NCBI GenBank assembly: GCA_003212315.1
Contig: QCQB01000016.1
Coordinates: 1-42,902 of the forward strand
Source of the DNA: SAR116 cluster bacterium AG-447-C21
GTDB taxonomy: Bacteria > Pseudomonadota > Alphaproteobacteria > Thalassobaculales > Thalassobaculaceae
Reading direction: 5' to 3'
Length of the DNA: 42,902 nucleotides
Every line of letters starts with the position of its first letter. Position 1 is the first letter of the stretch. The notes below the pieces were generated by a model that ran no database searches, was not told the origin of the DNA, and saw only the letters and a program-made list of their open reading frames with translations. Shown here one piece after another: positions 1 to 9,133 of this stretch. A program made the translations under genes and the position numbers.

Positions 1-19
1 GGAGCGTAAATTCAGCCAT
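1..19 (-). CDS. sdhB: Succinate dehydrogenase iron-sulfur subunit, first codons only (partial)
   Basis: Only the first six codons are inside the window; they read MAEFTL on the minus strand, starting at base 19. An AGAGAG purine run about ten bases upstream can serve as ribosome-binding site. The position directly after sdhA in the order sdhC-sdhD-sdhA, and an N-terminus like that of alphaproteobacterial SdhB, support the call. The rest of the gene, including the three Fe-S cluster cysteine motifs, lies beyond the window edge, so identity rests mostly on context. Confidence 0.6.
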
Positions 20-59
20 TTTTTATTTCTCTCTTTAAAAACTTTTCATGCACAATATT

Positions 60-1850
60 TTAGTATACCCGGGCTGCTGGAGGTATTGGTTCTATTTCGT
101 TAGACAACGGGTTTTGATGGACATCCCGATAAATGACATCATAGTTATTTTTTTCATCGAGCCACATGCAAGTATGTTTCATCCAGTTTTCGTCATCGCG
201 TTCTGGATAGTCTTCATGGGCATGCGCCCCGCGGCTTTCTTTTCGAAGGTTAGCTGACGTTAGGGTAACGATAGCTTGCCCCATTAAATTTTCCAGTTCG
301 AGTGCTTCAACAAGATCTGAGTTCCATATTAATGAGCGATCACTGACGGATATATCAGGCATTGTACCTGCTATTTGCAAAATATTCTTTACCCCTTCAT
401 CTAATAATTTGTCGTCTCTAAACACAGCGGCATGCCGTTGCATCGCAACCTGCATATCCAGCCTGATCTCAGAGGCCTTTTTAGAACCATTAGAATTACG
501 AATTCTCTCTAGTCTTTCAATAGCATTATCGCCTGCTTCGGAGCTCAGTGGCTTGTGTGTTTCTCCCGGCGTCACCGTTTCTGCAGCCCGATATGCTGCC
601 GCCCTTCCAAAAACAACTATATCAAGTAATGAGTTGGTGCCCAGCCTATTTGCTCCATGAACAGAAACACACGCAGCTTCACCGATGGCCATTAACCCCT
701 GGCAGACACGATCTGGGTCGTCAGCAGTTGGTGCGAGTACTTCTCCATGATAGTTGGTTGGTATCCCTCCCATGTTATAATGAACAGTTGGCATGATAGG
801 GATTGGTTCTCTAGTAACGTCGACTCCTGCAAATATTTTTGCCGTTTCAGATATGCCTGGCAGCCGAAGTGCTAAAACCTCGGGGTCAAGATGCTCTAGG
901 TGAAGATTTATATGATCTTTCTTGGGCCCAACCCCTCTGCCCTCATTTATTTCAATAGTCATCGATCGACTTACTACGTCTCTTGAGGCTAAGTCTTTGG
1001 CCGTTGGAGCATAGCGTTCCATAAAACGCTCTCCCTCCGAATTTGTGACATATCCACCCTCGCCTCTGGCCCCTTCAGTGATTAGACATCCAGCACCATA
1101 CACACCAGTTGGATGAAACTGAACAAATTCCATGTCCTGGAGTGGTAATCCAGCGCGCAAAACCATGCCATTACCATCGCCTGTACAAGTATGTGCTGAG
1201 GTGCATGAAAAGTATGCTCTTCCATACCCTCCGGTTGCTAAAACTGTTTGATGTGCTCTGAAGCGATGCAATGTTCCAGTGGCAAGGTCAAGTGCCATGA
1301 CGCCTCTGCAAGCACCCGTATCATCCATAATCAAATCTAGAGCAAAATACTCGATGTAAAACTCGGCATTATTAGCCAGACATTGTTGGTATAGGGTGTG
1401 AAGAATTGCATGTCCTGTTCTATCAGCTGCGGCGCAAGCACGTTTAGCCATTCTTTTACCGTTATCCAACGTGTGACCGCCAAAAGGACGTTGATAAATT
1501 TTACCTTCCTCGGTGCGAGAAAACGGAACACCGTAGTGTTCCAATTCAATCACAGCTGGTATCGCATTTCTGCACATATACTCTATGGCATCTTGATCGC
1601 CCAACCAGTCGGATCCTTTGACCGTATCGTACATGTGGAATTGCCAGTTATCTCCTTCACCCATATTGTCTAGGGCTGCCCCAACGCCGCCTTGTGCGGC
1701 AACGGTATGGCTTCGTGTAGGAAACACTTTTGTTATACATGCCGTCTTGAGACCTTCCATCGTCATCCCTAGCGTAGCACGTAACCCGGCACCGCCTGCT
1801 CCAACCACTACTACGTCGTATGTATGATCGATTACTTCATATGACTTCAT
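60..1850 (-). CDS. sdhA: Succinate dehydrogenase flavoprotein subunit
   Basis: Catalytic subunit of complex II. It oxidises succinate to fumarate with covalently bound FAD on the cytoplasmic face of the membrane, linking the TCA cycle to the quinone pool. Seen: the dinucleotide-binding motif GAGGAG at residues 17-22; the SHTVAAQGG block whose His48 aligns with the histidine that carries FAD in known SdhA; the QFHPTG motif; and TEGARGEGG, which contains the active-site arginine. The length of 596 aa is normal for the family. The start has an AAGGG about ten bases upstream. The gene lies 12 bases after sdhD and 40 bases before sdhB, so it belongs to the sdhCDAB operon. No key residue is missing. 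Confidence 0.98.
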   Translation of the reverse strand: MKSYEVIDHTYDVVVVGAGGAGLRATLGMTMEGLKTACITKVFPTRSHTVAAQGGVGAALDNMGEGDNWQFHMYDTVKGSDWLGDQDAIEYMCRNAIPAVIELEHYGVPFSRTEEGKIYQRPFGGHTLDNGKRMAKRACAAADRTGHAILHTLYQQCLANNAEFYIEYFALDLIMDDTGACRGVMALDLATGTLHRFRAHQTVLATGGYGRAYFSCTSAHTCTGDGNGMVLRAGLPLQDMEFVQFHPTGVYGAGCLITEGARGEGGYVTNSEGERFMERYAPTAKDLASRDVVSRSMTIEINEGRGVGPKKDHINLHLEHLDPEVLALRLPGISETAKIFAGVDVTREPIPIMPTVHYNMGGIPTNYHGEVLAPTADDPDRVCQGLMAIGEAACVSVHGANRLGTNSLLDIVVFGRAAAYRAAETVTPGETHKPLSSEAGDNAIERLERIRNSNGSKKASEIRLDMQVAMQRHAAVFRDDKLLDEGVKNILQIAGTMPDISVSDRSLIWNSDLVEALELENLMGQAIVTLTSANLRKESRGAHAHEDYPERDDENWMKHTCMWLDEKNNYDVIYRDVHQNPLSNEIEPIPPAARVY

Positions 1851-1862
1851 TTTATACGGCCC

Positions 1863-2246
1863 TTATAATGCGATTTTTAACAATGAAAAAACGGCCATTA
1901 CCCCTAAGACTAAAAATATGAATTTTAAACTTATCAGTAACAGAAATTTGAAACCTTCATGATGTATATAGTCTTCAACAACCACTTGAACACCCAAAAG
2001 CGCGTGATAAAGCGTTGAGGAAACCAATAAAATCATAAAAATTGATACGAGAGGTATAGATAACCAGTTCACGGTCTCCGCGTAACTAGCGCTATTGAGG
2101 GAAGCGATTGAAATAATAAACCATAATGTCAGCGGAATTAGGGCAATCGCTGTTAACCGTTGCATCCACCAGTGGTGTACGCCCTCCTTCGCGGTGCCTA
2201 AGCCTCTTACGCGGCCTAAGTCACTTCTCATGCCTTTATCTGTCAT
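1863..2246 (-). CDS. sdhD: Succinate dehydrogenase membrane anchor subunit
   Basis: Small membrane anchor that, with SdhC, binds heme b and ubiquinone in complex II. The 127-residue protein has three hydrophobic segments. The block YHALLGVQVVVEDYIHHEG carries the histidine matching the heme ligand and the Asp-Tyr pair near the quinone site of known SdhD. The frame is open further upstream to 2327, but that would overlap sdhC. I chose the ATG at 2246 because AAGGAA lies six bases before it and it gives the family N-terminus MTDKGMRSDLGRVRGLG. It sits 14 bases after sdhC. Confidence 0.93.
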   Translation of the reverse strand: MTDKGMRSDLGRVRGLGTAKEGVHHWWMQRLTAIALIPLTLWFIISIASLNSASYAETVNWLSIPLVSIFMILLVSSTLYHALLGVQVVVEDYIHHEGFKFLLLISLKFIFLVLGVMAVFSLLKIAL

Positions 2247-2260
2247 ATTTGATTCCTTAA

Positions 2261-2644
2261 CTAACTCAATAAACCTATTGCCCAGGCGATGCCTGTGAGA
2301 ACAAAGGAGCCAGCTACAGTGGCCCAACCTGACTTATATGCGGTATCAAGCTCGAATCCGTACCCAGCGTCCCAGAAAAGGTGACGAACTCCGTTACATA
2401 AATGATAAAAAACGGCCCATGAGAAACCTAAGAGCACAATTAAACCAAACCATGATGTCATTATTTCTTTTATTAAATTAAAATATTCTTCGCCACTTGC
2501 AGCTGCTACTATCCACCATACAAGTAAAATAGTGCCTGCCGATAATGCTACTCCAGTCGCACGATGAGTAATTGAAAGAACCGAGGTTAACTGGGGCCTG
2601 TAAACTTGCAGATGTGGTGAGAGAGGACGGTTAGAACCACTCAT
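2261..2644 (-). CDS. sdhC: Succinate dehydrogenase cytochrome b556 subunit
   Basis: Heme- and quinone-binding membrane subunit of complex II and the first gene of the sdh operon. The 127-residue sequence begins with the typical RPLSPHLQVYRPQLTSVLS. Ser24 and Arg28 (in SITHRATGV) correspond to the ubiquinone-binding Ser and Arg of E. coli SdhC. A later HLCNGVRHLFWD block holds the paired histidines of the heme region. Three transmembrane segments are evident. The start has AAGGAAA about eight bases upstream. The operon promoter should lie in the divergent region shared with acs. Confidence 0.95.
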   Translation of the reverse strand: MSGSNRPLSPHLQVYRPQLTSVLSITHRATGVALSAGTILLVWWIVAAASGEEYFNLIKEIMTSWFGLIVLLGFSWAVFYHLCNGVRHLFWDAGYGFELDTAYKSGWATVAGSFVLTGIAWAIGLLS

Positions 2645-2712
2645 GTGTTATGTTTCCTTAAAATATTAATACGATAAACTATAGAACGATAAATGGTTCT
2701 GTCGAGAGGGCG

Positions 2713-2743
2713 CAATCACCAAAATTCATATGCCAATCACCAA
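2713..2743. promoter_or_regulatory. Direct repeat in the sdhC/acs divergent promoter region
   Basis: Two exact copies of the ten bases CAATCACCAA occur at 2713-2722 and 2734-2743. Their starts are 21 bases apart, about two helical turns, so both would face the same side of the DNA. They lie in the 253-base region between divergently transcribed sdhC and acs. A tandem site for a regulator of both TCA cycle and acetate activation is possible, but that is inference. I could not place convincing -35/-10 boxes. Confidence 0.35.
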
Positions 2744-2897
2744 TCTCCGAGCGCCTCCATGAAACATATCATCAATTCGCGTTGTCAAACTATAGAATCT
2801 TGTAGTTGCTTGAATCCCCCCAAAATAGATACTAACATACTTGTTGCAGTTTTTTAACAAATTAGATGGTTAAATATTATTTTATTGGGAGATTTTT

Positions 2898-4844
2898 ATG
2901 TCGGACCAAAACTTGTTTAAAGTTACAGCAGAGCGAGGAGCGGATGCGGTAATTGATAATGCGGGCTACATTGAAATGTATGAGCGATCGCTTGCGGATC
3001 CGGTAAAGTTTTGGGAGGAAGAAGGTAAGAGGATTGATTGGATCAAACCATACACCAAGGTAAAAGATGTTTCTTATGCTGAAACAGATTTACACATAAA
3101 ATGGTTTTATGATGGGACATTAAATGTTTCCGCCAACTGTTTAGATAGACATTTGGCGAGCAAGGGTGATCAGACCGCAATAATCTGGGAAGGTGACAAC
3201 CCGGAAGAAGATAAAAAAATATCGTTCCAAGAACTGCATATTGAGGTTTGTAAATTTGCAAATGCATTGAAAGCTCTTGGTGCGAAGAAAGGGGATCGCA
3301 TCACCATATATATGCCCATGATCCCCGAGGCGGCGGTAGCTATGCTTGCTTGCGCTCGAATTGGAGCAATTCATTCAGTTGTGTTTGGAGGATTTTCGCC
3401 AGAGGCGTTGGCAGGACGAATCAAAGACTGTGATAGTAATTTAATCATCACGGCGGATGAAGGAATCAGGGGTGGAAAATCAATCCCGTTGAAAGCGAAC
3501 ACCGATGAAGCGCTAAAGTCCTGTGCAATGTGTCAAACAGTTGTTGTTGTGAAAAGGACTGGGGGGTCGATCGATTGGAATGAAGATACTGATCACTGGT
3601 ATCATGATATAATGGCGACAGCATCGGAGGATTGTCCGGCAGAAGAGATGAATGCGGAAGACCCCTTATTCATTCTGTATACTTCGGGATCAACAGGACA
3701 ACCTAAAGGCGTAATGCATACATCCGGTGGATACATTGTCTATGCTTCAATGACACATCAATATGTTTTTGACTATAAACCGGGCGAAATTTATTGGTGT
3801 ACCGCTGATGTTGGGTGGGTAACCGGACACTCTTATATTCTATATGGTCCCCTAGCTAATGGGGCCACGACACTTATGTTCGAAGGGGTACCAAACTATC
3901 CAGATACTAGTCGGTTTTGGCAAGTTTGTGACAAACATAACGTTTCTATTTTCTACACAGCACCAACAGCACTTCGAGCTTTAATGAGAGAGGGTGATGG
4001 GCCGGTAAAATCTACTAGTCGGAAGTCTCTTCGAATCTTGGGTTCTGTTGGAGAGCCAATCAATCCGGAAGCCTGGCTATGGTATTATAATGTTGTTGGG
4101 GATGGTCGTTGCGCCATTGTTGATACGTGGTGGCAGACCGAAACAGGAGGTATTTTGATCACTCCTTTACCTGGCGCCACGGACCTCAAACCGGGATCTG
4201 CAACTAGACCATTTTTTGGTATTGAACCTGTGATAGTAGATGGTGACGGTAATCGTCTGGATGGACCTACAAGTGGGAACCTATGTTTGAACGATAGCTG
4301 GCCAGGCCAAATGCGAACCGTTTATGGGGACCATGAGAGGTTTTATCAGACCTATTTTGCCACGTTTCCAGGAAGGTATTTCACCGGAGATGGTTGTCGA
4401 CGAGATGAGGATGGTTATTATTGGATTACTGGGCGCGTTGACGATGTTATAAATGTTTCTGGTCATCGTATGGGAACGGCAGAGGTTGAATCTGCGCTTG
4501 TTGCCCATGAAAAAGTAGCTGAAGCGGCGGTTGTTGGATACCCGCATGACATCAAGGGACAAGGCATATACGCGTATGTAACTTTAAATGTTGGTGTAGA
4601 TCCGTCGGAGGACTTAAGGGTTGAGCTGGTGCAATGGGTTAGAAAAGAGATTGGTCCAATAGCAAGTCCAGACTTAATACAATGGGCACCAGGCCTACCC
4701 AAAACACGTTCAGGAAAAATAATGCGACGGATCTTGCGAAAGATTGCCGAAGATGATTTTGGTAGTTTAGGAGATACTTCTACCTTGGCTGAGCCTGCCG
4801 TCGTTAATGATTTGATAGAAAATCGAGAAAACAGGAAGGATTAA
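2898..4844 (+). CDS. acs: Acetate--CoA ligase (acetyl-CoA synthetase)
   Basis: Activates acetate to acetyl-CoA by way of acetyl-AMP, using ATP and CoA, in the cytoplasm. The 648-residue length matches the family. Seen: the ANL-superfamily phosphate loop [10 protein letters not shown] from residue 262; the WWQTETGG core motif; YFTGDG in the hinge region; and the C-terminal [11 protein letters not shown], in which Lys607 matches the lysine that is reversibly acetylated in the well-studied enzyme. GGGAG lies six bases before the ATG. The gene is single and divergent from sdhCDAB. Its stop is only four bases from the end of the convergent panC, with no clear terminator between them. Confidence 0.97.
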   Translation: MSDQNLFKVTAERGADAVIDNAGYIEMYERSLADPVKFWEEEGKRIDWIKPYTKVKDVSYAETDLHIKWFYDGTLNVSANCLDRHLASKGDQTAIIWEGDNPEEDKKISFQELHIEVCKFANALKALGAKKGDRITIYMPMIPEAAVAMLACARIGAIHSVVFGGFSPEALAGRIKDCDSNLIITADEGIRGGKSIPLKANTDEALKSCAMCQTVVVVKRTGGSIDWNEDTDHWYHDIMATASEDCPAEEMNAEDPLFILYTSGSTGQPKGVMHTSGGYIVYASMTHQYVFDYKPGEIYWCTADVGWVTGHSYILYGPLANGATTLMFEGVPNYPDTSRFWQVCDKHNVSIFYTAPTALRALMREGDGPVKSTSRKSLRILGSVGEPINPEAWLWYYNVVGDGRCAIVDTWWQTETGGILITPLPGATDLKPGSATRPFFGIEPVIVDGDGNRLDGPTSGNLCLNDSWPGQMRTVYGDHERFYQTYFATFPGRYFTGDGCRRDEDGYYWITGRVDDVINVSGHRMGTAEVESALVAHEKVAEAAVVGYPHDIKGQGIYAYVTLNVGVDPSEDLRVELVQWVRKEIGPIASPDLIQWAPGLPKTRSGKIMRRILRKIAEDDFGSLGDTSTLAEPAVVNDLIENRENRKD

Positions 4845-4848
4845 ATGG

Positions 4849-5688
4849 TCAGGTAATTGCCAGATTATCAATCAATCTGGTTGAACCTAGCCATGCGGCA
4901 GCGAAAAGGCGGCTTGGTCTTTTAATGTCATTACAGGCTTGGAGTGTTTGAGAACTGCGGAGATCTAAATACTCAATTTTCTCGAACCCTGATTTTTGCA
5001 TATTTTGTTTAGCAAGTTGTAGGCTTTTCTTTATATCATTCCCGTTGGATATATCGGACGCATACTGGGTTAAAATATTGTACATGGAAGGTGCAATAGA
5101 ACGGGATTTAGTATCGAGATAAACGTTTCTTGAAGATAATGCTAAGCCGTCTTCTTCGCGGATGGTTGGAGCACCTATAATCTCTACAGGTATATCTAGG
5201 TCAGTTGCGAGGCGTTTTATTACTAAAAGCTGTTGATAGTCCTTTTCACCGAATATTGCTATGTCTGGAAGCGCTTGCAGCAATAACTTGGTTACAACTG
5301 TGGCGACGCCATCAAAGAAGCCTGGTCTAGAGAGAGCACAAAGACAATCGGTTAAACCTCCTACACTGATTGTTGTTGTTGCATCGGGGCGATACATTTC
5401 GCTAACGTCAGGTGCAAAGAGTAAATCGATGTCTTCTTCAACAAGTTTCCGAATATCACTATCTTCACGCCGAGGGTACGTTTCAAAATCTTCATTAGGC
5501 GCGAATTGAAGAGGGTTTACAAAAATAGTTGCAATTACTCTATCGCTCCTTTCCTTCCCTACTTTCATTAAAGATAAATGTCCTGCATGCAGGGATCCCA
5601 TCGTGGGCACTAGCGCGACACTCTGGCCTTCTCTTCTCCACATCGAAATGCGGGACCGCAATTCTGTAACTGTGCGTACAATATCCAA
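4849..5688 (-). CDS. panC: Pantothenate synthetase (pantoate--beta-alanine ligase)
   Basis: Joins pantoate and beta-alanine with ATP, the last step of pantothenate synthesis. The 279 residues show PTMGSLHAGH at 28-37 (the HIGH-type nucleotide-binding motif), a GEKDYQQL block and the SSRN motif. An in-frame TGA lies seven codons before the chosen start, so translation most likely begins at the TTG at 5688, giving MDIVRTVTELR, which matches the usual family N-terminus. No strong Shine-Dalgarno sequence is visible. A ketopantoate-reductase-family gene is divergent from it about 310 bases away. Expression from a weak TTG start is unusual but consistent with a low-demand vitamin enzyme. Confidence 0.95.
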   Translation of the reverse strand: MDIVRTVTELRSRISMWRREGQSVALVPTMGSLHAGHLSLMKVGKERSDRVIATIFVNPLQFAPNEDFETYPRREDSDIRKLVEEDIDLLFAPDVSEMYRPDATTTISVGGLTDCLCALSRPGFFDGVATVVTKLLLQALPDIAIFGEKDYQQLLVIKRLATDLDIPVEIIGAPTIREEDGLALSSRNVYLDTKSRSIAPSMYNILTQYASDISNGNDIKKSLQLAKQNMQKSGFEKIEYLDLRSSQTLQACNDIKRPSRLFAAAWLGSTRLIDNLAIT

Positions 5689-5999
5689 CCCAAAACTGCC
5701 TATTTCTCAGCCAATAACACCAATCCGCTCAGTTGATACCTATTTTATGCAGCAGTTTCAACTAGGTGTTGCAACTTATCTTATGGCATTAGCGTCATTT
5801 GCAGGTATGTAATTAAAATCAGGATAATTAATGTTAACTATTCTGTTCTCCTTCATTCCAATACACCGGATTATAAAATTAGGAGTTTGCTTATATTATA
5901 CATAATTTTAATGATGAAAATTCGAAACGATATCGGTATCTTTTAGATATGGTCGTAACTAGCAATTAACCCATTAATCATTTTATGGAATTGATAAAA
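5689..5999. other. Divergent intergenic region between panC and the ketopantoate reductase gene
   Basis: This 311-base AT-rich stretch separates two divergent genes. I found no supportable gene or RNA in it. It should hold promoters for both sides. A very AT-rich patch around 5890-5912 could include a -10 element for the rightward gene, but I could not pair it with a good -35. Confidence 0.4.
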
Positions 6000-6977
6000 A
6001 TGAAAATATGTATTTTTGGAGCCGGAGCTATAGGTGGTTTTGCAGCTTCGTATTTATCGAGGGCAGGACACGAGATTTCCTTGATATCGCGGGGCGCTAA
6101 TTTGAAGGCATTTCAGAATACCGGATTAACATTAAGTCATGCTGGTGACACATCTACTGTCCACCCGATAGCTACCGATAATCCTGCAGATATTGGTCAA
6201 GTTGACATTATTCTTGTAACCGTGAAAGGACCTGCCCTGACTGATGTAGGCAGTTATATTAAACCATTATTGGGTGATGAGACACAAGTCGTCTTTGCTA
6301 TGAATGGCATTCCTTGGTGGTATGACATAGTGATGGGGCGCGGCCAAGCAACATCGGGAAAGCTTTTAGATCAAGGTGGACAATTGCAACATACGGTTGG
6401 AATTGAACGTATAATAGGATGTGTCGTGGATTGTCCAGCAGCGGTTTCCTCGCCCGGTTTTGTCATTTGTAAACGAGAGACAAAGGGGAAATTCACTATT
6501 GGCGCTCCTCGTTCAATTAATAACCCAAGGGTGGATTTTATTTCGAGGATATTGGAAGACTCCCAGATGTTAGCCCCAGTAAGTAGTAATATTGAACAGG
6601 AAATTTGGGCGAAACTGATTGTTAATCTATCGCGTTCCCCTCTCGCTGTTCTGACTGGTGTGGATGAAATGGAATTGGCTAAACATTCAGAAACTACAGA
6701 AATAACCCGGGAGATGGTGAATGAAGCAACTTTGGTGGCGCATTCTCATGGTATTCAGCTTAATTTGAATTGGGATCAATTGCTCAATATTGAATATAGG
6801 TCCGAACATAGATCATCTATGTTACAAGATTGGGATTTTCAGAGGCCGATGGAAATTGATAGCATTATCAAAATCGTGAGTTTGTTTGGAAAAGAGGCTG
6901 GCATCAAAACTCCAACAATTGATAGAATACTGGCATTGTTAACTATCAAAGCTCGTCAGGTTGGGCTTTATCATTAA
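6000..6977 (+). CDS. 2-dehydropantoate 2-reductase family protein (ketopantoate reductase-like)
   Basis: NAD(P)H-dependent reductase of the PanE/ApbA family, which converts ketopantoate to pantoate. The Rossmann motif GAGAIGG is at residues 7-13. The C-terminal domain has Lys205 and Asn209 (AKLIVN), SSMLQD and an ME(I)D motif carrying the usual Glu. The second substrate-binding Asn of E. coli PanE aligns with Ser213. MNGIPWWYD, at the position where PanE has its QNG motif, recalls a branch often seen outside classical pantothenate operons. I chose the ATG at 6000 rather than 5985 because GGAA lies nine bases before it and it gives the clean family start MKICIFGAG. Proximity to panC suggests a pantothenate role, but the Asn-to-Ser change leaves another 2-keto acid substrate possible. 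Confidence 0.88.
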   Translation: MKICIFGAGAIGGFAASYLSRAGHEISLISRGANLKAFQNTGLTLSHAGDTSTVHPIATDNPADIGQVDIILVTVKGPALTDVGSYIKPLLGDETQVVFAMNGIPWWYDIVMGRGQATSGKLLDQGGQLQHTVGIERIIGCVVDCPAAVSSPGFVICKRETKGKFTIGAPRSINNPRVDFISRILEDSQMLAPVSSNIEQEIWAKLIVNLSRSPLAVLTGVDEMELAKHSETTEITREMVNEATLVAHSHGIQLNLNWDQLLNIEYRSEHRSSMLQDWDFQRPMEIDSIIKIVSLFGKEAGIKTPTIDRILALLTIKARQVGLYH

Positions 6978-6991
6978 TGATTTTTAATGAT
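6970..6991. terminator. Weak AT-only inverted repeat between convergent genes
   Basis: ATCATTA (6970-6976) pairs with TAATGAT (6985-6991) across an eight-base loop. It spans both stop codons of the convergent reductase and ABC permease genes. The stem has one C-G pair per arm and no clear T tract, so a function as bidirectional terminator is only possible. Confidence 0.2.
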
Positions 6992-8132
6992 AGGGGTCTG
7001 CCGCATCTCTTAATCCATCCCCAAAAAAATTGAATGCCAAAACCACAACGATCACTGGAATTACTGGTGTCATTATCCATGGATATAATTCCACGGCATT
7101 GATATTTTGAGCCTCTGTTAACAATACTCCCCACGAAGTAATTGGGGGGCGTAATCCTAGCCCTAGAAAGCTGAGAGCTGTTTCACCCAATATCATCGAT
7201 GGAATGGATAGAGTGGCAGATGCGATTAAGTGGCTTGTGAAACTCGGCAGCAAATGTCGGGCGATCACCCGTCTGGGCTTTGCCCCCATTAGCTGTGCTG
7301 CCTGGGCAAAGTCTTCTTCTCTGAGGGAAAGGAGTTTTGATCTTACCGCTCTGGCTAGACCTGTCCAATCGAGCATGCCTAAAATCAGAGTTATGCCAAA
7401 ATAAACCAAAATAGGGCTCCATGTGACGGGAAGAGAGGCGGATAGTGCCATCCATAATGGGAGTTCTGGAAACGATCGTATAATTTCTATCATTCTTTGT
7501 GTTAAATTATCAATCCAGCCACCATAATATCCAGCTAATCCACCAATAGTAATGCCGATTATGAAGCTAAAAATAATACCAACTAAACCTATGGTAAGTG
7601 ATATCCGAGTGCCATAAATTATTCGTGATAGAACATCTCTTCCCAGTCGGTCAGTACCCAACAAAAATAATGTTCCACTTTTCGATGGACAAAAGAAATG
7701 AAAACTAGCATCAAAGAGGCTCCAAAATTGATATTTATCACCAGAACAAAAAAATCGTATGGGCTGAATAATTGCTGTATTTTCCGTATATTCACGCCTC
7801 AAAGTTTTCATATTAAGCTTAAAGCTAAAGCCGTAAACGAATGGCCCAATAAGTTCACCTTCGTGAAAAAAGTGAATTTTTTGCGGGGGTGCATAAATGA
7901 AATCGGTATTGCGGGAAGCTAACGCATAAGGGGCTAGCAATTCGGCGATCACAACTGAAAAATACATAAAAGCTAGTACAGCACCAGAGACCATCGCTAA
8001 TCTATGTCGTTTTAGCTTCCACCACATCAACTGCCACTGTGTCGCCAAATAATAACGTTCTTGCTCTCGTGTTAGTGGTTCTTCTGCATTTGGGTCAAAG
8101 TGGTTTTTATTTACAAAATGCGTGTTACTCAT
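6984..8132 (-). CDS. ABC transporter permease, oligopeptide type (YejE/OppC-like)
   Basis: Inner-membrane permease of a peptide/nickel-type importer. The 382-residue protein has one N-terminal membrane segment (about 45-70) and then a long external region of roughly 90 residues. A five-helix permease core follows, beginning near SLTIGLVGIIFSFIIG. The cytoplasmic EAA loop reads AAQLMGAKPRRVIARHLLPS. The long N-terminal external segment and the companion genes resemble YejABEF-type systems. The start overlaps the stop of the preceding permease gene by ATGA (8129-8132), indicating translational coupling. It is the last gene of the eleven-gene minus-strand run. The substrate is unknown: short peptides or peptide-like compounds by family. 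Confidence 0.92.
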   Translation of the reverse strand: MSNTHFVNKNHFDPNAEEPLTREQERYYLATQWQLMWWKLKRHRLAMVSGAVLAFMYFSVVIAELLAPYALASRNTDFIYAPPQKIHFFHEGELIGPFVYGFSFKLNMKTLRREYTENTAIIQPIRFFCSGDKYQFWSLFDASFHFFCPSKSGTLFLLGTDRLGRDVLSRIIYGTRISLTIGLVGIIFSFIIGITIGGLAGYYGGWIDNLTQRMIEIIRSFPELPLWMALSASLPVTWSPILVYFGITLILGMLDWTGLARAVRSKLLSLREEDFAQAAQLMGAKPRRVIARHLLPSFTSHLIASATLSIPSMILGETALSFLGLGLRPPITSWGVLLTEAQNINAVELYPWIMTPVIPVIVVVLAFNFFGDGLRDAADPYH

Positions 8133-9127
8133 TTGCTTGCTCCACCACCAAGACGAATGCGTGGATCAAGCCAGGCTAATGCTAAATCTGATAAAAACAT
8201 TCCAACTACGGTTAACAAAGCAAGAAATATTAGAAAGGATCCCGCAAGATACATATCCTGGCTTTGAAGTGCGGATATTAGCATGGGACCCGTCGTTGGG
8301 AGCGAGAGTACCATTGAGACGATAGCTGACCCAGAAATAATTTGTGGCAGCATATTGCCAATATCAGCAATAAAGGGGTTCAAGGAAGTTCTAAGTGGGT
8401 ATTTTATGAGTGCTTTTAGAGGATGGAGTCCCTTGGCCTTTGCCGTTATCACATATTGCTTTTGCAGTTCATCAAGCATGTTAGCTCTTAAGCGTCGGAT
8501 CATACTTGCTGTACCTGATGTTCCTATAACAACAACAGGAACCCATAAATGCTCCAGAATGGAAAGAAATTTGGCTGTTGACCATGGCTGGTCTATGTAG
8601 ATGGGGTCCATAAGGCCACCTATTGATGTGCCAAACCAGACATTCGCGAAATAGAGTAATATTAAAGCAAGTAGAAAATTTGGCGTTGCCAGGCCAATGA
8701 AGCCTACAAACGTTAGTCCGTAATCTCCCCAGCTATATTGGTGTGTAGCCGAGTAAATTCCAATTGGAAATGATACCAGCCAAATAAAGATAATGGTTGT
8801 AAAGTTGAGGATTAGCGTAAGCAATAATCGATCACCCACCACTTCGGAAACGGGGAGTTGATATTCAAATGAAAATCCAAGGTCGCCCTGTAACAAACCT
8901 AAGACCCAAAAGCAATATTGTTCCACCATTGATTTATCGAGTCCGTATTGAGCCCTTAGTGCTTCAATTTTGGCGATATCTACGTTCTCTCCCTGGCTTT
9001 GAAGCTCGGCTATATAAGTAGAGAGATAATCACCTGGGGGGAGTTGTATAATCACGAATGTTATAATGCTGATAGCAAACAAAGTTGGTATCATAATTAA
9101 GATTCTATGGATAAGGTATGACAGCAC
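8129..9127 (-). CDS. ABC transporter permease, oligopeptide type (YejB/OppB-like)
   Basis: The second integral-membrane subunit of the importer, 332 residues with about six transmembrane helices. The N-terminus MLSYLIHRILIMIPTLFAIS is typical of OppB/DppB proteins. It is followed by the extracytoplasmic segment with ALRAQYGLDKSMVEQY and a QGDLGFSF motif. The cytoplasmic coupling loop is YVITAKAKGLHPLKALIKYPLRT. It starts six bases after the binding-protein gene and overlaps the next permease by four bases, so the subunits are made together. Confidence 0.94.
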   Translation of the reverse strand: MLSYLIHRILIMIPTLFAISIITFVIIQLPPGDYLSTYIAELQSQGENVDIAKIEALRAQYGLDKSMVEQYCFWVLGLLQGDLGFSFEYQLPVSEVVGDRLLLTLILNFTTIIFIWLVSFPIGIYSATHQYSWGDYGLTFVGFIGLATPNFLLALILLYFANVWFGTSIGGLMDPIYIDQPWSTAKFLSILEHLWVPVVVIGTSGTASMIRRLRANMLDELQKQYVITAKAKGLHPLKALIKYPLRTSLNPFIADIGNMLPQIISGSAIVSMVLSLPTTGPMLISALQSQDMYLAGSFLIFLALLTVVGMFLSDLALAWLDPRIRLGGGASK

Positions 9128-9133
9128 TCTAAC

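Noticed and set aside
48-257. Plus-strand ORF opposite sdhA, and several similar ORFs opposite or inside other genes
   Set aside because: They are antisense or frame shadows of well-supported genes, with no domain or start signal of their own.
4860-4880. Perfect 7-base inverted repeat (CCAGATT / AATCTGG) near the acs/panC convergence, considered as terminator
   Set aside because: It lies inside the panC coding sequence and no T tract follows on either strand; it may still be a weak structure but support is insufficient.
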